Assembly: GCA_937927445.1 (NCBI GenBank)
Contig: CALAOB010000004.1
Span: 1 to 11,639 of the forward strand
Length of the DNA stretch: 11,639 nt
Source: an uncultured Oribacterium sp.
Lineage (GTDB): Bacteria; Bacillota; Clostridia; Lachnospirales; Lachnospiraceae
Direction: 5' to 3'
The notes under the pieces are model-generated. The model was not told the DNA's origin, did no database searches, and worked only from the letters and a program-made list of their open reading frames with translations. Numbering within the stretch: the stretch's first letter is position 1; every line of letters starts with the position of its first letter. Made by a program: the position numbers and the translations under genes. Positions 1 to 6,177 of this stretch are shown piece after piece.

Positions 1-128
1 GTCGTCTCCGTAGCGGTCTCGCTGTCTCCACCTGTCCCGCGGCCAATGTCTCCGCCGCATGCGCAGATGGCGAGGGTGGTCAGCAGTGTTCCCAGAAGGA
101 CTGTGTATCGTTTCCCGTTCTTCCTCAT
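1..128 (-). CDS. Lipoprotein, N-terminal part only (runs off window)
   Basis: The first 42 codons of a gene that continues beyond base 1. The translation begins MRKNGKRYTVLLGTLL and reaches LAICACGG, which is a basic n-region, a hydrophobic core and a lipobox-like end. The likely lipidated cysteine is residue 24 (ICAC), with residue 22 as a poorer candidate. After it comes a Gly/Ser/Thr/Asp-rich linker (GRGTGGDSETATET), typical of the tether of a Gram-positive surface lipoprotein. The ATG at 128 has an AAGGAG site six bases upstream. A second in-frame ATG at 173 also has AAGGAG six bases upstream and would add 15 mostly charged residues. I prefer 128 because it gives a normal-length signal peptide. 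The function is unknown because the mature domain lies outside the window. It could be a solute-binding protein or any other surface lipoprotein. Confidence 0.75.
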   Translation of the reverse strand, partial: MRKNGKRYTVLLGTLLTTLAICACGGDIGRGTGGDSETATET

Positions 129-189
129 AATCCTCTCCTTTTCCACATGCACCATTTTCTTTCTCGTATGCATCGTATTCTCCTTATCG

Positions 190-235
190 GGTGCACCATG
201 GCCGCATGCTTCGTTTTCTCTTGTGCAGGTGCACC
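190..235. repeat. Paired GGTGCACC palindromes upstream of lipoprotein gene
   Basis: Two copies of the 8-bp palindrome GGTGCACC lie at 190-197 and 228-235. On the minus strand each is preceded by T, giving TGGTGCACC twice. They lie in the gap between the DUF2442 gene and the lipoprotein start, 38 bp apart (between three and four helical turns). They could be a two-site operator for the lipoprotein gene. I see no good promoter hexamers beside them, so the role is inference. Confidence 0.35.
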
Positions 236-270
236 AAATCCATACACACCCTTTTCTCTCCGATTCTCTG

Positions 271-510
271 TCAATGCTCCTGCTCCGCCATCGTCAGGAT
301 CTCGTCGTGACTCAGCTCCACATCGCCGAAGCGGACGAAGATGCCGTTCGTCACCGCGCTGCGCCACACCGCGGGATCAGCCAGCGGCCGGAAGCGGATC
401 TTGTCGAGATAGGGCTTCATGTCGAGCAGAAGCCGGCTTCCGGACACATAATCGACCTGCAGCACATAATCATCGAGCGGGGAAACCGCCGTAAGATACC
501 TTCGGTTCAC
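271..510 (-). CDS. DUF2442 family protein
   Basis: A 79-residue protein. The pattern PLDDYVLQVDYVSGSRLLLD, then MKPYL, then RFRPLADPAVWRSA and a late aspartate- and glutamate-rich stretch matches my knowledge of the DUF2442 family. Those are small proteins of about 80 residues with strands followed by 'L.D...W/F' and an acidic 'dv.ls.de' ending. The family function is unknown; members often sit near toxin-antitoxin or regulatory genes. I chose the GTG at 510 because AAGGAGG lies eight bases upstream. An in-frame ATG further up, at 546, would fall inside the hairpin region and lacks such a site. It lies downstream of the LuxR regulator and its hairpin, and 142 bases before the lipoprotein ATG at 128, so it may be transcribed with the lipoprotein. 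Confidence 0.75.
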   Translation of the reverse strand: MNRRYLTAVSPLDDYVLQVDYVSGSRLLLDMKPYLDKIRFRPLADPAVWRSAVTNGIFVRFGDVELSHDEILTMAEQEH

Positions 511-532
511 GTGCGTGCCCTCCTTTCCTTCC

Positions 533-569
533 ATAAATAAATCCACCGTACATTTACTGTACGGTGGAT
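533..569 (-). terminator. Intrinsic terminator of the LuxR-family gene
   Basis: A perfect 12-bp inverted repeat (ATCCACCGTACA / TGTACGGTGGAT) has a 5-base loop at 553-557. On the minus strand it is followed by TTATTTAT, a usable though imperfect U-tract. It starts 36 bases past the LuxR-family stop codon. It also sits only about 30 bases upstream of the DUF2442 start, so it could act as an operator or an attenuator as well. Confidence 0.65.
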
Positions 570-605
570 CATGAGAAATTAATATTAACCAAAGGTTAGG
601 TGTTT

Positions 606-3170
606 TTAAGTCTTCTGTTCCATCAGCTTCGCGAGCTGCGCGCGTTTCGTGCGGGTGTCGCCTTCGATATGAAGCTTGGCGTAGATCTGGTTGACATACT
701 GCTTGACGCTGCCCTCGGAGAGGAAGAGCTGCGCCGCGATTTCACGGTTTGAGAGGCGTTCGGCCATCCGCTGCACGATCTCGAACTCACGCTCGGTCAG
801 CACCTCGAACACGGCCGGTCGTCGGCCCGCTGCATGCCGCGCGGTGGCGGCGTCCCCCAGCGCGAGAATCTGCTCGATGAGGGGCGTGACGATCTCCCGT
901 GAAAGCATTGGCCTGAGCAGCTGGAAGTTCTCCACAAACGGCATCGCGAAGCCGTCCGGCGCTGCGTCCGAGAGCGCCCGCGCAAGGATGGTATGCGCCT
1001 CCTTGGATTTCCCGAGCTGTTCGTAGGCGATGGCGGTCTGGATCCGGATGTGCAGCGCGACGAGGGCGTAGTGCATGGCCTCACACAGCGCCAGCAGTTC
1101 CGCGCTCCGGGCGATGATCTTCGCATACGCCGCCTGCGCGAGGTAGACCTGATTCTCGATCATCTCCATCATCGGCCGCCCCGGTGCCAGCATATTGATG
1201 TCGGAGAGCCGGTGCCGCGCGAAAATCTCCGGGATCTGCCTGACGTCGCCCCGCAGCGCGTGATAATAGGCGCTTGTCGCCGTCCAGATATTGATCCACG
1301 ACGCATCATGATAGCGGAGAAGCTCCGTATAGCGCGCCTCCAGGCTGTAGCGTTCCTCCATGTCCGCGAACAGCGAGAGCCGCCAGGCGAGGAAATCGCA
1401 GCAGAGCCCCATGTTCACCTGCCCGTTCCCCTCGATCTGCGCATACGCCCGCTCGAGCTCGATGTGTGCATCGGTGAAGCGCCCCTGCATGTACGCGGCT
1501 TCCGCCCGCATGATGGTCTCCGCGCCCTGGCCGTGGTTCCCCGTGATTCGGTAGTAGTGCGGCATGCACTCGTCCATCTCCGAAAGCTCCTGCGCGAGCT
1601 CCCCCGGCGCCCGATAGAACATCATCAGCACCGACGGCGAGCCGAAGGTCCAGCCGCCGCTGTTCTGGATGCTGATCGCCGGCCGCGACATCTGCCGGCT
1701 GGCGCTCCGGTGCAGGCGGCTCATCGCGCGGATGTCGTTGTAGCAGAGGAAGCTCAGGATGAGGTCGCACTCGCCGAGCAGATTTCCTCTCTCCTCCTCC
1801 GACAGCTCCGGATGCTCCTCGATGGCGCTGAGCAGCAGTGCCTTCAGCTCCATCATCTTCGGGATCTGCCGCCAGGTGAACATGCGCCGCATCAGTACGA
1901 GAAGCGCGAAGGGATAGGATTTCAATGTCTCCGCCGGGCATCGGTCAAGTGCCTCCAGGACATCCGCCGGCTTCAGGGAGGCGAGGAGGATGCCCGCATC
2001 GCTGCGGATCACACGGAGCAGGGCGTCGTAGTCCTCACTCTTTCGATACGCCGCGATGGCGTGGATATACTGCTTTTCTTTTTCGTACCAGGCACCGTAG
2101 CGCGTCCAGTAGAGCTGCTGTGACGCCTCGCTCATCTTATGGAAGCGGCGCTCCGCACACTCCTTCATCATATGGTGGAAACGGTAGCTCACCCCATCCG
2201 GCAGACGCGTGACGAAGGCATTCTGCTCGGTCAGCATAGCGACGATCTGCCCCGCCTCCGCATCGCCCGTGACGTAACGCGCCATCTCGACCGTAAATTC
2301 ATCCGCGAGGCCCATGACCGCAAGAAATGCCTGCTGCTTCTCCGGCAGCGGATCGATCATCGCCTCCGAGAAGGTCGTGTAGATGTCGGAGTGCCGGCTC
2401 GGCAGCACGCCGTGCTCGGAAAACGTCCGGAGGTTCAGGTACACCGCCGAGAACCAGCCTTCACTCGAGTACAGCAGGTTCTCGACCTCCGCATCCGAGA
2501 GATCCGTGCCACAGCGATGCGCATAGATCGCGAGCTCCGTGTGGTTGAGTCGCAGCTGCTCCGTCCCGATCTGGTACACCTTCGCTCCAAGCCGCACCGC
2601 TTCCGCCGCCGGCAGGAAACGATCCCGGCTCGCGACGATCAGATGTACATTGGCCGGCAGACGATGCGCCAGCATGCATAGAAAGATCGAGGCCCGCCGA
2701 TCCGTCAGCAGGTGGAAATCATCGATAAAAATAAAGCAGGACGCCTCTCCCGCGAGCGCATGGCACAGATCATCCACCAGGAGCCCTGCGCCCGCCGCAT
2801 CGGTCGGGCAGCTGTAGTCTCGGAGAATATCCAGGCCGGCGCGCGCAAAGGCGTCCTGCACACTTCTCCATAAAATCGCAAGGTTATCGGAATAAACACT
2901 GATCCGGATGATGGTCGGGGACGCACAGAAAGGACGGCTGGTCTTCTCTATGTCGGCGCGCTCCTCCAGCTTCTCCCGGGCATCACGCGGCGATCGCACA
3001 GCCCCCTCTGCCCGGACACGCTCCGCGAGATACCAGTTCACCGCCGTCGTCTTCCCATAGCCCATCGGCGCCACCACCGTCGTCATCGCACAGCGCGAAA
3101 TCGGCCGCAGACTCTCCTGCAGCCGCTCGGAAATGTAAATCGTATTCAGGTTCCACTTCGGCTTCGGCAT
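606..3170 (-). CDS. LuxR-family regulator of the MalT/LAL type
   Basis: An 854-residue large ATP-binding LuxR regulator. Such proteins are signal-transduction ATPases (STAND class) that oligomerise on binding an inducer and ATP, then activate transcription. Visible parts in order are a P-loop APMGYGKTT at 34-42 and a Walker B strand FIFIDD at 146-151, followed by a DFHLL helix. A middle part (about 340-780) is alpha-helical and TPR-like, with repeated Ala/Tyr/Leu-rich helices. The C-terminal LuxR DNA-binding domain is at about 788-852, with LTEREFEIVQRMAERLSNRE and then LSEGSVKQYVNQIYAKL. The length fits the family (about 800-900). A GGGAGG site lies five bases before the ATG. The segment 51-80 is a highly charged insert between the P-loop and the next strand, which is longer than usual. 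The inducer and targets are unknown. The gene is preceded by a 54-bp dyad and may be autoregulated or act on the neighbouring surface genes. Confidence 0.9.
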   Translation of the reverse strand: MPKPKWNLNTIYISERLQESLRPISRCAMTTVVAPMGYGKTTAVNWYLAERVRAEGAVRSPRDAREKLEERADIEKTSRPFCASPTIIRISVYSDNLAILWRSVQDAFARAGLDILRDYSCPTDAAGAGLLVDDLCHALAGEASCFIFIDDFHLLTDRRASIFLCMLAHRLPANVHLIVASRDRFLPAAEAVRLGAKVYQIGTEQLRLNHTELAIYAHRCGTDLSDAEVENLLYSSEGWFSAVYLNLRTFSEHGVLPSRHSDIYTTFSEAMIDPLPEKQQAFLAVMGLADEFTVEMARYVTGDAEAGQIVAMLTEQNAFVTRLPDGVSYRFHHMMKECAERRFHKMSEASQQLYWTRYGAWYEKEKQYIHAIAAYRKSEDYDALLRVIRSDAGILLASLKPADVLEALDRCPAETLKSYPFALLVLMRRMFTWRQIPKMMELKALLLSAIEEHPELSEEERGNLLGECDLILSFLCYNDIRAMSRLHRSASRQMSRPAISIQNSGGWTFGSPSVLMMFYRAPGELAQELSEMDECMPHYYRITGNHGQGAETIMRAEAAYMQGRFTDAHIELERAYAQIEGNGQVNMGLCCDFLAWRLSLFADMEERYSLEARYTELLRYHDASWINIWTATSAYYHALRGDVRQIPEIFARHRLSDINMLAPGRPMMEMIENQVYLAQAAYAKIIARSAELLALCEAMHYALVALHIRIQTAIAYEQLGKSKEAHTILARALSDAAPDGFAMPFVENFQLLRPMLSREIVTPLIEQILALGDAATARHAAGRRPAVFEVLTEREFEIVQRMAERLSNREIAAQLFLSEGSVKQYVNQIYAKLHIEGDTRTKRAQLAKLMEQKT

Positions 3171-3198
3171 AGACGCCTCCCTCTCGTTGCTTCGCTCT

Positions 3199-3252
3199 GT
3201 TGATTTTCTCCTGTTAATATATCATACACTATATTATGTGGAGGAAATCAAC
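3199..3252. promoter_or_regulatory. 54-bp dyad upstream of LuxR regulator, with promoter-like core
   Basis: A large inverted repeat is centred between 3225 and 3226. The outer arms GTTGATTTTCTCC (3199-3211) and GGAGGAAATCAAC (3240-3252) pair over 13 positions with one T-G wobble. After a 3x3 mismatch (TGT/TGT), inner arms TAATATA (3215-3221) and TATATTA (3230-3236) pair perfectly around an 8-base centre. It starts 28 bases upstream of the regulator's ATG. On the minus strand it holds TTGATT and TATGAT 19 bases apart, a weak promoter. The T-G pair favours folding of a plus-strand transcript. It may be an operator for the regulator or a folded RNA element. Confidence 0.6.
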
Positions 3253-3267
3253 ATGCCCCCCGCTTTC

Positions 3268-3290
3268 AGACGTTCCTGCATGAAACGTCT
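3268..3290. repeat. Hairpin downstream of hipA-like gene
   Basis: An inverted repeat AGACGTT (3268-3274) / AACGTCT (3284-3290) with a 9-base loop lies 13 bases past the hipA-like stop codon. No U-tract follows on the minus strand, so if it ends transcription it does so weakly. It may instead stabilise the 3' end of the mRNA. Confidence 0.4.
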
Positions 3291-3303
3291 CAGGCGGAGT
3301 CTC

Positions 3304-4428
3304 TTACTTCAGATACTCTCCGAGCATCTCCTGTACACACGCTTCGATCTGGTCGATGATTTTTTCACAGCGTTCCTTTTTCATCCCCGCCTGAATGCCT
3401 ACCGCGAGTAGTTCCTTCCTGCCCGGATTTCGCCCATTCCCATCCACCGTTGTCGTATGCTCACCATAATATGTATTACTGTAGGTCAGGTCATAGGCTG
3501 GGCTAAGATGCCAGCGATCATTTGCTTCATCGTACAGATATGTGAAGTTTTTCGAGTGGTCATCCCGGTTGTGGGCGTAGACATTGAAACACATACGCCG
3601 AAACATATTTTCCAAATCGGATGGATGATCTCTGGTCAGAATCTTCGTAAGCTTCATCAGGCTATGGTAATCCAGGCTCGGCTGCTCGAAATCAAGCTCC
3701 AGCAACGCAGCGGCGGTCAGCATATGTACTCGTTTCCCGCCTTTCTCTCGATCGAAGCGTCGGATGCCGAAGTATCCCTTGCACTTATCGGATGGAAACA
3801 GTCGGGTTTCGCTCATCTCAATTCCGCATTCTCTGGCACAGCAGGAATAATCAAATTCCATCTTTCCAGCATCCCTGCCATCTACATGCGCAGGAAATTT
3901 GATCATCCACTCTTCCTGATCGATCGTGGTCAGGATTTTCGGTCGCGCACCACCACTCGTACCACCTAAGCAGTAGAGTTCATCCAGTTTATCCGAGTAT
4001 TCCGTATTCAGGATTTTCTCACATTCTTCTGCCAGCTCATCCAGGTCAACATGCTCGTAACTCTGTTCATAGCTCTTTTCCGGATAGTAGGTCAATGCTC
4101 CCATTCCGGACTTTCCGACGATGGCCAGACGATCCAAAACCGTCAGTTTATCCGTGTTCTGCTTATGTGCGCGGAGCAGGCGATTCAAAAGCAGCCTGCC
4201 CCAGTTATCCGGAAGGCTATCTGCGAACACGCCAAACAGTCCATCGAAATGATCTTTCGATGGAATAAAAACCTGTCTTTTCAGAGGGAGTGAGAACGGA
4301 CTGATCGAAAATCCCTTTTCCAGCCATTCATCACTATATTGAAAGGCCACCCTATAATCTGCCGTCATTGCGAGTGTCCCGACGAATCGATCTGCATAGT
4401 ACACCCTCAGCGCATTATCTTCTCTCAT
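3304..4428 (-). CDS. hipA: HipA-family serine/threonine kinase toxin
   Basis: A 374-residue kinase of the HipA type. In E. coli, HipA phosphorylates glutamyl-tRNA synthetase and halts translation, causing persistence; targets differ in relatives. The N-terminal subdomain includes FSLPL and FADSLPDNWGR (69-78), a family hallmark. A glycine-rich loop GGTSGGARPK lies at 155-164 and holds the likely autophosphorylation site. The ATP-binding lysine is probably K177 (WMIKFP). The catalytic loop NRDDHSKN is at 287-294 (catalytic Asp 289), and the metal-binding LSPAYDL is at 308-314 (Asp 313). All key residues are present, so it should be active. The ATG has AGGAGG six bases upstream and overlaps the hipB-like gene by 14 bases, which suggests translational coupling. 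Base composition is clearly more AT-rich than the neighbours, which points to horizontal transfer. The length is shorter than E. coli HipA (about 440). Confidence 0.93.
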   Translation of the reverse strand: MREDNALRVYYADRFVGTLAMTADYRVAFQYSDEWLEKGFSISPFSLPLKRQVFIPSKDHFDGLFGVFADSLPDNWGRLLLNRLLRAHKQNTDKLTVLDRLAIVGKSGMGALTYYPEKSYEQSYEHVDLDELAEECEKILNTEYSDKLDELYCLGGTSGGARPKILTTIDQEEWMIKFPAHVDGRDAGKMEFDYSCCARECGIEMSETRLFPSDKCKGYFGIRRFDREKGGKRVHMLTAAALLELDFEQPSLDYHSLMKLTKILTRDHPSDLENMFRRMCFNVYAHNRDDHSKNFTYLYDEANDRWHLSPAYDLTYSNTYYGEHTTTVDGNGRNPGRKELLAVGIQAGMKKERCEKIIDQIEACVQEMLGEYLK

Positions 4429-4708
4429 TTATGACCTCCTGAATATCCTTATACGGTGCCTGTGTGAAAAGATTTCGAAGTTCGTCCGCCAGGTCCAGCG
4501 CGATTGCAATCTTCGTAAGCGAAATCAGGGATATCTGACCGGACGTTTCAAATCTCTTGATGGAGCCATAGCTCACGCCACTCATCTCTGCAAGTTTTTC
4601 CTGTGAAATCGAACGACGACGCCGGATATTCCGTATCCTCTGCGCCAGTTTCTGATCCAGCTCTTCGGCTGTTTCCCATACAAACGGTTCCATGTGCTCC
4701 TCACCCAC
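4415..4708 (-). CDS. hipB: HipB-like XRE-family antitoxin
   Basis: A 97-residue protein with one Cro/C1-type helix-turn-helix at about residues 22-78. It reads LAQRIRNIRRRRSISQEKLAEM, and then the recognition helix region SGVSYGSIKRFE. Such antitoxins bind their HipA partner and repress their own operon. The gene immediately precedes the hipA-like gene and overlaps it by 14 bases, the usual antitoxin-first order. Start choice is uncertain. The GTG at 4708 has a partial site AAGGTG six bases upstream. The ATG at 4693 has GAGGAG only three bases away, which is too close to be ideal. I kept the GTG. It shares the low GC content of hipA. Confidence 0.88.
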   Translation of the reverse strand: MGEEHMEPFVWETAEELDQKLAQRIRNIRRRRSISQEKLAEMSGVSYGSIKRFETSGQISLISLTKIAIALDLADELRNLFTQAPYKDIQEVINERR

Positions 4709-4778
4709 TTTCTACACCTTCTTCAAATTTTACAGGAAGCTCACTGATCGAAGATCATCACTGCCAGCCAACAGATAA

Positions 4779-4817
4779 ATTATACCCTGTGTCCAATGGC
4801 AATGGTCCATCTATGGA
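4779..4817 (-). promoter_or_regulatory. Candidate hipBA promoter and operator
   Basis: On the minus strand a perfect TATAAT lies at 4779-4784, 70 bases upstream of the hipB GTG. The matching -35 region has no good hexamer, but an inverted repeat TCCAT-CT-ATGGA at 4806-4817 and a tandem CAATGGCAATGG at 4794-4805 cover it. A weak -35 overlapped by a palindrome fits an autorepressed toxin-antitoxin promoter. This is inference from position and symmetry. Confidence 0.4.
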
Positions 4818-4857
4818 TACTATATTATCTAATACAGGCATTATTCGCCATCAGCAT

Positions 4858-4869
4858 ACAATATATTGT
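4858..4869. promoter_or_regulatory. 12-bp palindrome ACAATATATTGT
   Basis: A perfect 12-bp palindrome in the 324-base gap upstream of hipB, on the far side of the candidate promoter. It could be a second regulator-binding site or part of an upstream promoter (a TTGAGT lies roughly 20 bases further upstream on the minus strand). Apart from this, the candidate promoter/operator, the terminator and two short repeats, I see nothing in the 4709-5032 gap. Confidence 0.3.
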
Positions 4870-4918
4870 CTGTTTTTATTTTACACTCAACTCATCCAGA
4901 ATGCAATCCGGACCACAC

Positions 4919-4950
4919 AAAAAGCTGTCCCACCAACGTGAGACAGCCTC
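4919..4950 (-). terminator. Intrinsic terminator after the acidic-tail protein gene
   Basis: On the minus strand GCTGTC-T-CAC, loop GTTG, then GTG-G-GACAGC forms a stem of nine pairs with one mismatch. It is followed directly by TTTTTGTG. It lies about 85 bases past the stop of the acidic-tail gene and separates that gene from the hipBA operon. Confidence 0.8.
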
Positions 4951-4969
4951 TGTATACATCCAATGCTGG

Positions 4970-4997
4970 ATCATGATTTTATCTTTCGAATCATGAT
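4970..4997. repeat. Two ATCATGAT palindromes 20 bp apart
   Basis: The palindrome ATCATGAT occurs at 4970-4977 and 4990-4997, close to two helical turns apart. Both lie between the acidic-tail gene's stop and its terminator. Their position after a gene makes a promoter operator less likely; chance in AT-rich DNA is possible. Confidence 0.3.
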
Positions 4998-5032
4998 TGT
5001 TCTAAACGTTCTATTTCGCCTCGGAATCCTGA

Positions 5033-5728
5033 TCAGTCTTCAGAATCCTTATCCTCTTCTTCGTTCGAATCTCCATCCGTTTCAGAATCCTCGAAATCAT
5101 CTTCCACGTCGTCGAAGTCATCGAAATCCTCATCTTCGAACTCATCTTCGTCCTCGAACTCATCGAACTCGTCGTCGAACTCGTCCACGTCTTCATCCTC
5201 TGGGTCCATGAAAATCGACTCGTAGTAGCCGGCGGTTTCGAAGCCGTCGTCCTCATGCTCGTCGAGGAAACAGTCCTTGAGCTCCGCCATCTCGTCGTGG
5301 CGGCCGTCGAAACGGTCACGTACGTAGAACAGCGACAGGATGTCTTCACTTAGCTCCATCCCCGGGATCTTATTATGGAAGGTCTCGAGCAGCGTCCACA
5401 GCGGCACCATATCGTCGTAGCAGATGTCCATGATCAGCACATCCATCTTATCCGGGTTGTAATAGCAGTGAATCGTATCGCCGACACTGTCCTCGCCGAA
5501 CAGATCCATGAACGCCTGCCGGATCGCCTTCGCGCTCATATCGTCCGCGTCATTCAGATACTGCCGCGGATCCTCGATCGTCACCTGGTAGTGATCGAAC
5601 TCCTCGTTCTTCAGCTCGAGAAACTCCAGCGTATCCGCCAGCGCCGTCTCGACCGTTACATTGTTCTGCTCCGCGTACGAACGCAGAATGTTGATATACT
5701 CATCCGGAAATTCCAGCTTTACACTCAT
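5033..5728 (-). CDS. Uncharacterised protein: RHH-like N-terminus, very acidic tail
   Basis: A 231-residue protein I do not recognise as a whole. Residues 1-40 (MSVKLEFPDEYINILRSYAE, then NNVTVETALADTLEFLEL) have the strand-helix-helix rhythm of a ribbon-helix-helix domain, though with few basic residues. Residues 41-173 form an apparently folded, mixed region with no motif I can name; it contains two cysteines flanking a Met/Asp-rich strand (CYYNPDKMDVLIMDIC). From residue 174 to the end, 40 of 58 residues are Asp or Glu, with Phe spaced every few residues (DEF/DDF). There are no membrane segments or signal peptide. The start at 5728 is supported by GAGGTG five bases upstream; a longer reading frame reaches 5782 without a site. 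The gene follows the Nif11-like gene by 92 bases and ends at a clear terminator. Possible roles are a DNA mimic, a chaperone-like tail or a metal-binding protein, all speculative. Confidence 0.8.
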   Translation of the reverse strand: MSVKLEFPDEYINILRSYAEQNNVTVETALADTLEFLELKNEEFDHYQVTIEDPRQYLNDADDMSAKAIRQAFMDLFGEDSVGDTIHCYYNPDKMDVLIMDICYDDMVPLWTLLETFHNKIPGMELSEDILSLFYVRDRFDGRHDEMAELKDCFLDEHEDDGFETAGYYESIFMDPEDEDVDEFDDEFDEFEDEDEFEDEDFDDFDDVEDDFEDSETDGDSNEEEDKDSED

Positions 5729-5820
5729 CTTCACACCTCTATCTCTTATTTTGCCAATGCCGTCGGCCGCAGCCATCGTCACTTCGCGGCACTTTATGGA
5801 GCAGCCCTCATGACCGCCGG

Positions 5821-6111
5821 TCAGTTCATGTTCCGAAGCTCCGCGAGAAACATATCATAGTAGTCGTCCTGTCCGTCCAGCTTCGGTGAATTCTCCCCGC
5901 CGCCGTTCGTGGAGCGCTTGATCGCCGCGTAGAACTCCTCGCCGTAGGTGAGGATGTCCATCTCATAGAGCAGGTAACCCTCCCGCTGCGCGATCGCGCA
6001 GAACGCCGCCAGCGGATTCTTCTCCGCCGCCGTTGCGAGCAGCTCCGCCCGGAACCCCACATCTCTCTTCGCCTTCTGTCGAAGCGCATCCAGCGCCGTC
6101 TCTACATCCAT
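5821..6111 (-). CDS. Nif11-like small protein
   Basis: A 96-residue protein. The first 65 residues resemble the Nif11 domain: an amphipathic helix ETALDALRQKAKRDVGFRAE, then a Pro-containing turn and AFCAIAQREGYLLYEMDIL. That matches the family pattern of 'A...G.....dl'. In many bacteria this domain is the leader of ribosomally made peptides. Here, though, the part after the triple glycine (70-72) is ENSPKLDGQDDYYDMFLAEL. It has no Cys or Ser/Thr cluster, and no modifying enzyme lies nearby, so a peptide-precursor role is doubtful. The ATG at 6111 has GGAGG six bases upstream; the longer frame to 6153 would read through a palindromic element and is rejected. It is likely in one transcript with the acidic-tail protein. 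A palindrome TGACCG-C-CGGTCA overlaps its stop codon. Confidence 0.7.
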   Translation of the reverse strand: MDVETALDALRQKAKRDVGFRAELLATAAEKNPLAAFCAIAQREGYLLYEMDILTYGEEFYAAIKRSTNGGGENSPKLDGQDDYYDMFLAELRNMN

Positions 6112-6124
6112 TCGGCTCCTCCAC

Positions 6125-6147
6125 TTTATGGGGTCTGACCCCATAAA
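6125..6147. repeat. GGGGTC palindrome, copy 1 of a REP/MITE-like pair
   Basis: A perfect 23-base inverted repeat with arms TTTATGGGGTC and GACCCCATAAA around a single T. It sits just upstream of the Nif11-like gene's ribosome binding site. Its core GGGGTCTGACCCCAT recurs in inverted orientation at copy 2. As I recall, GGGGTC-N-GACCCC palindromes are widespread repeats often found near REP-associated tyrosine (Y1) transposases. Confidence 0.7.
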
Positions 6148-6177
6148 CTTCAATTTTAGATTCTGTTTATAAAAATT

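Noticed and set aside
46..540. 164-residue plus-strand frame with a hydrophobic start
   Set aside because: It overlaps the DUF2442 and lipoprotein genes on the other strand and has no ribosome site; the hydrophobic run is the complement of AT-rich spacer.
993..2123. 376-residue open frame on the plus strand
   Set aside because: It lies wholly antisense to the LuxR regulator, which has clear motifs; the translation is rich in His/Arg/Leu with no domain and no ribosome site, typical of a GC-rich shadow frame.
5096..5200. Repetitive TCATCGTC/TCGTCGAACTC pattern resembling a tandem repeat or CRISPR-like array
   Set aside because: It is the coding sequence of the Asp/Glu/Phe-rich tail; units are irregular and in frame, without spacers.
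5790..6131. CACTTTATGG present at 5790 and 6122, upstream of two adjacent genes
   Set aside because: Only ten bases shared and no symmetry or spacing in common; chance is a sufficient explanation.
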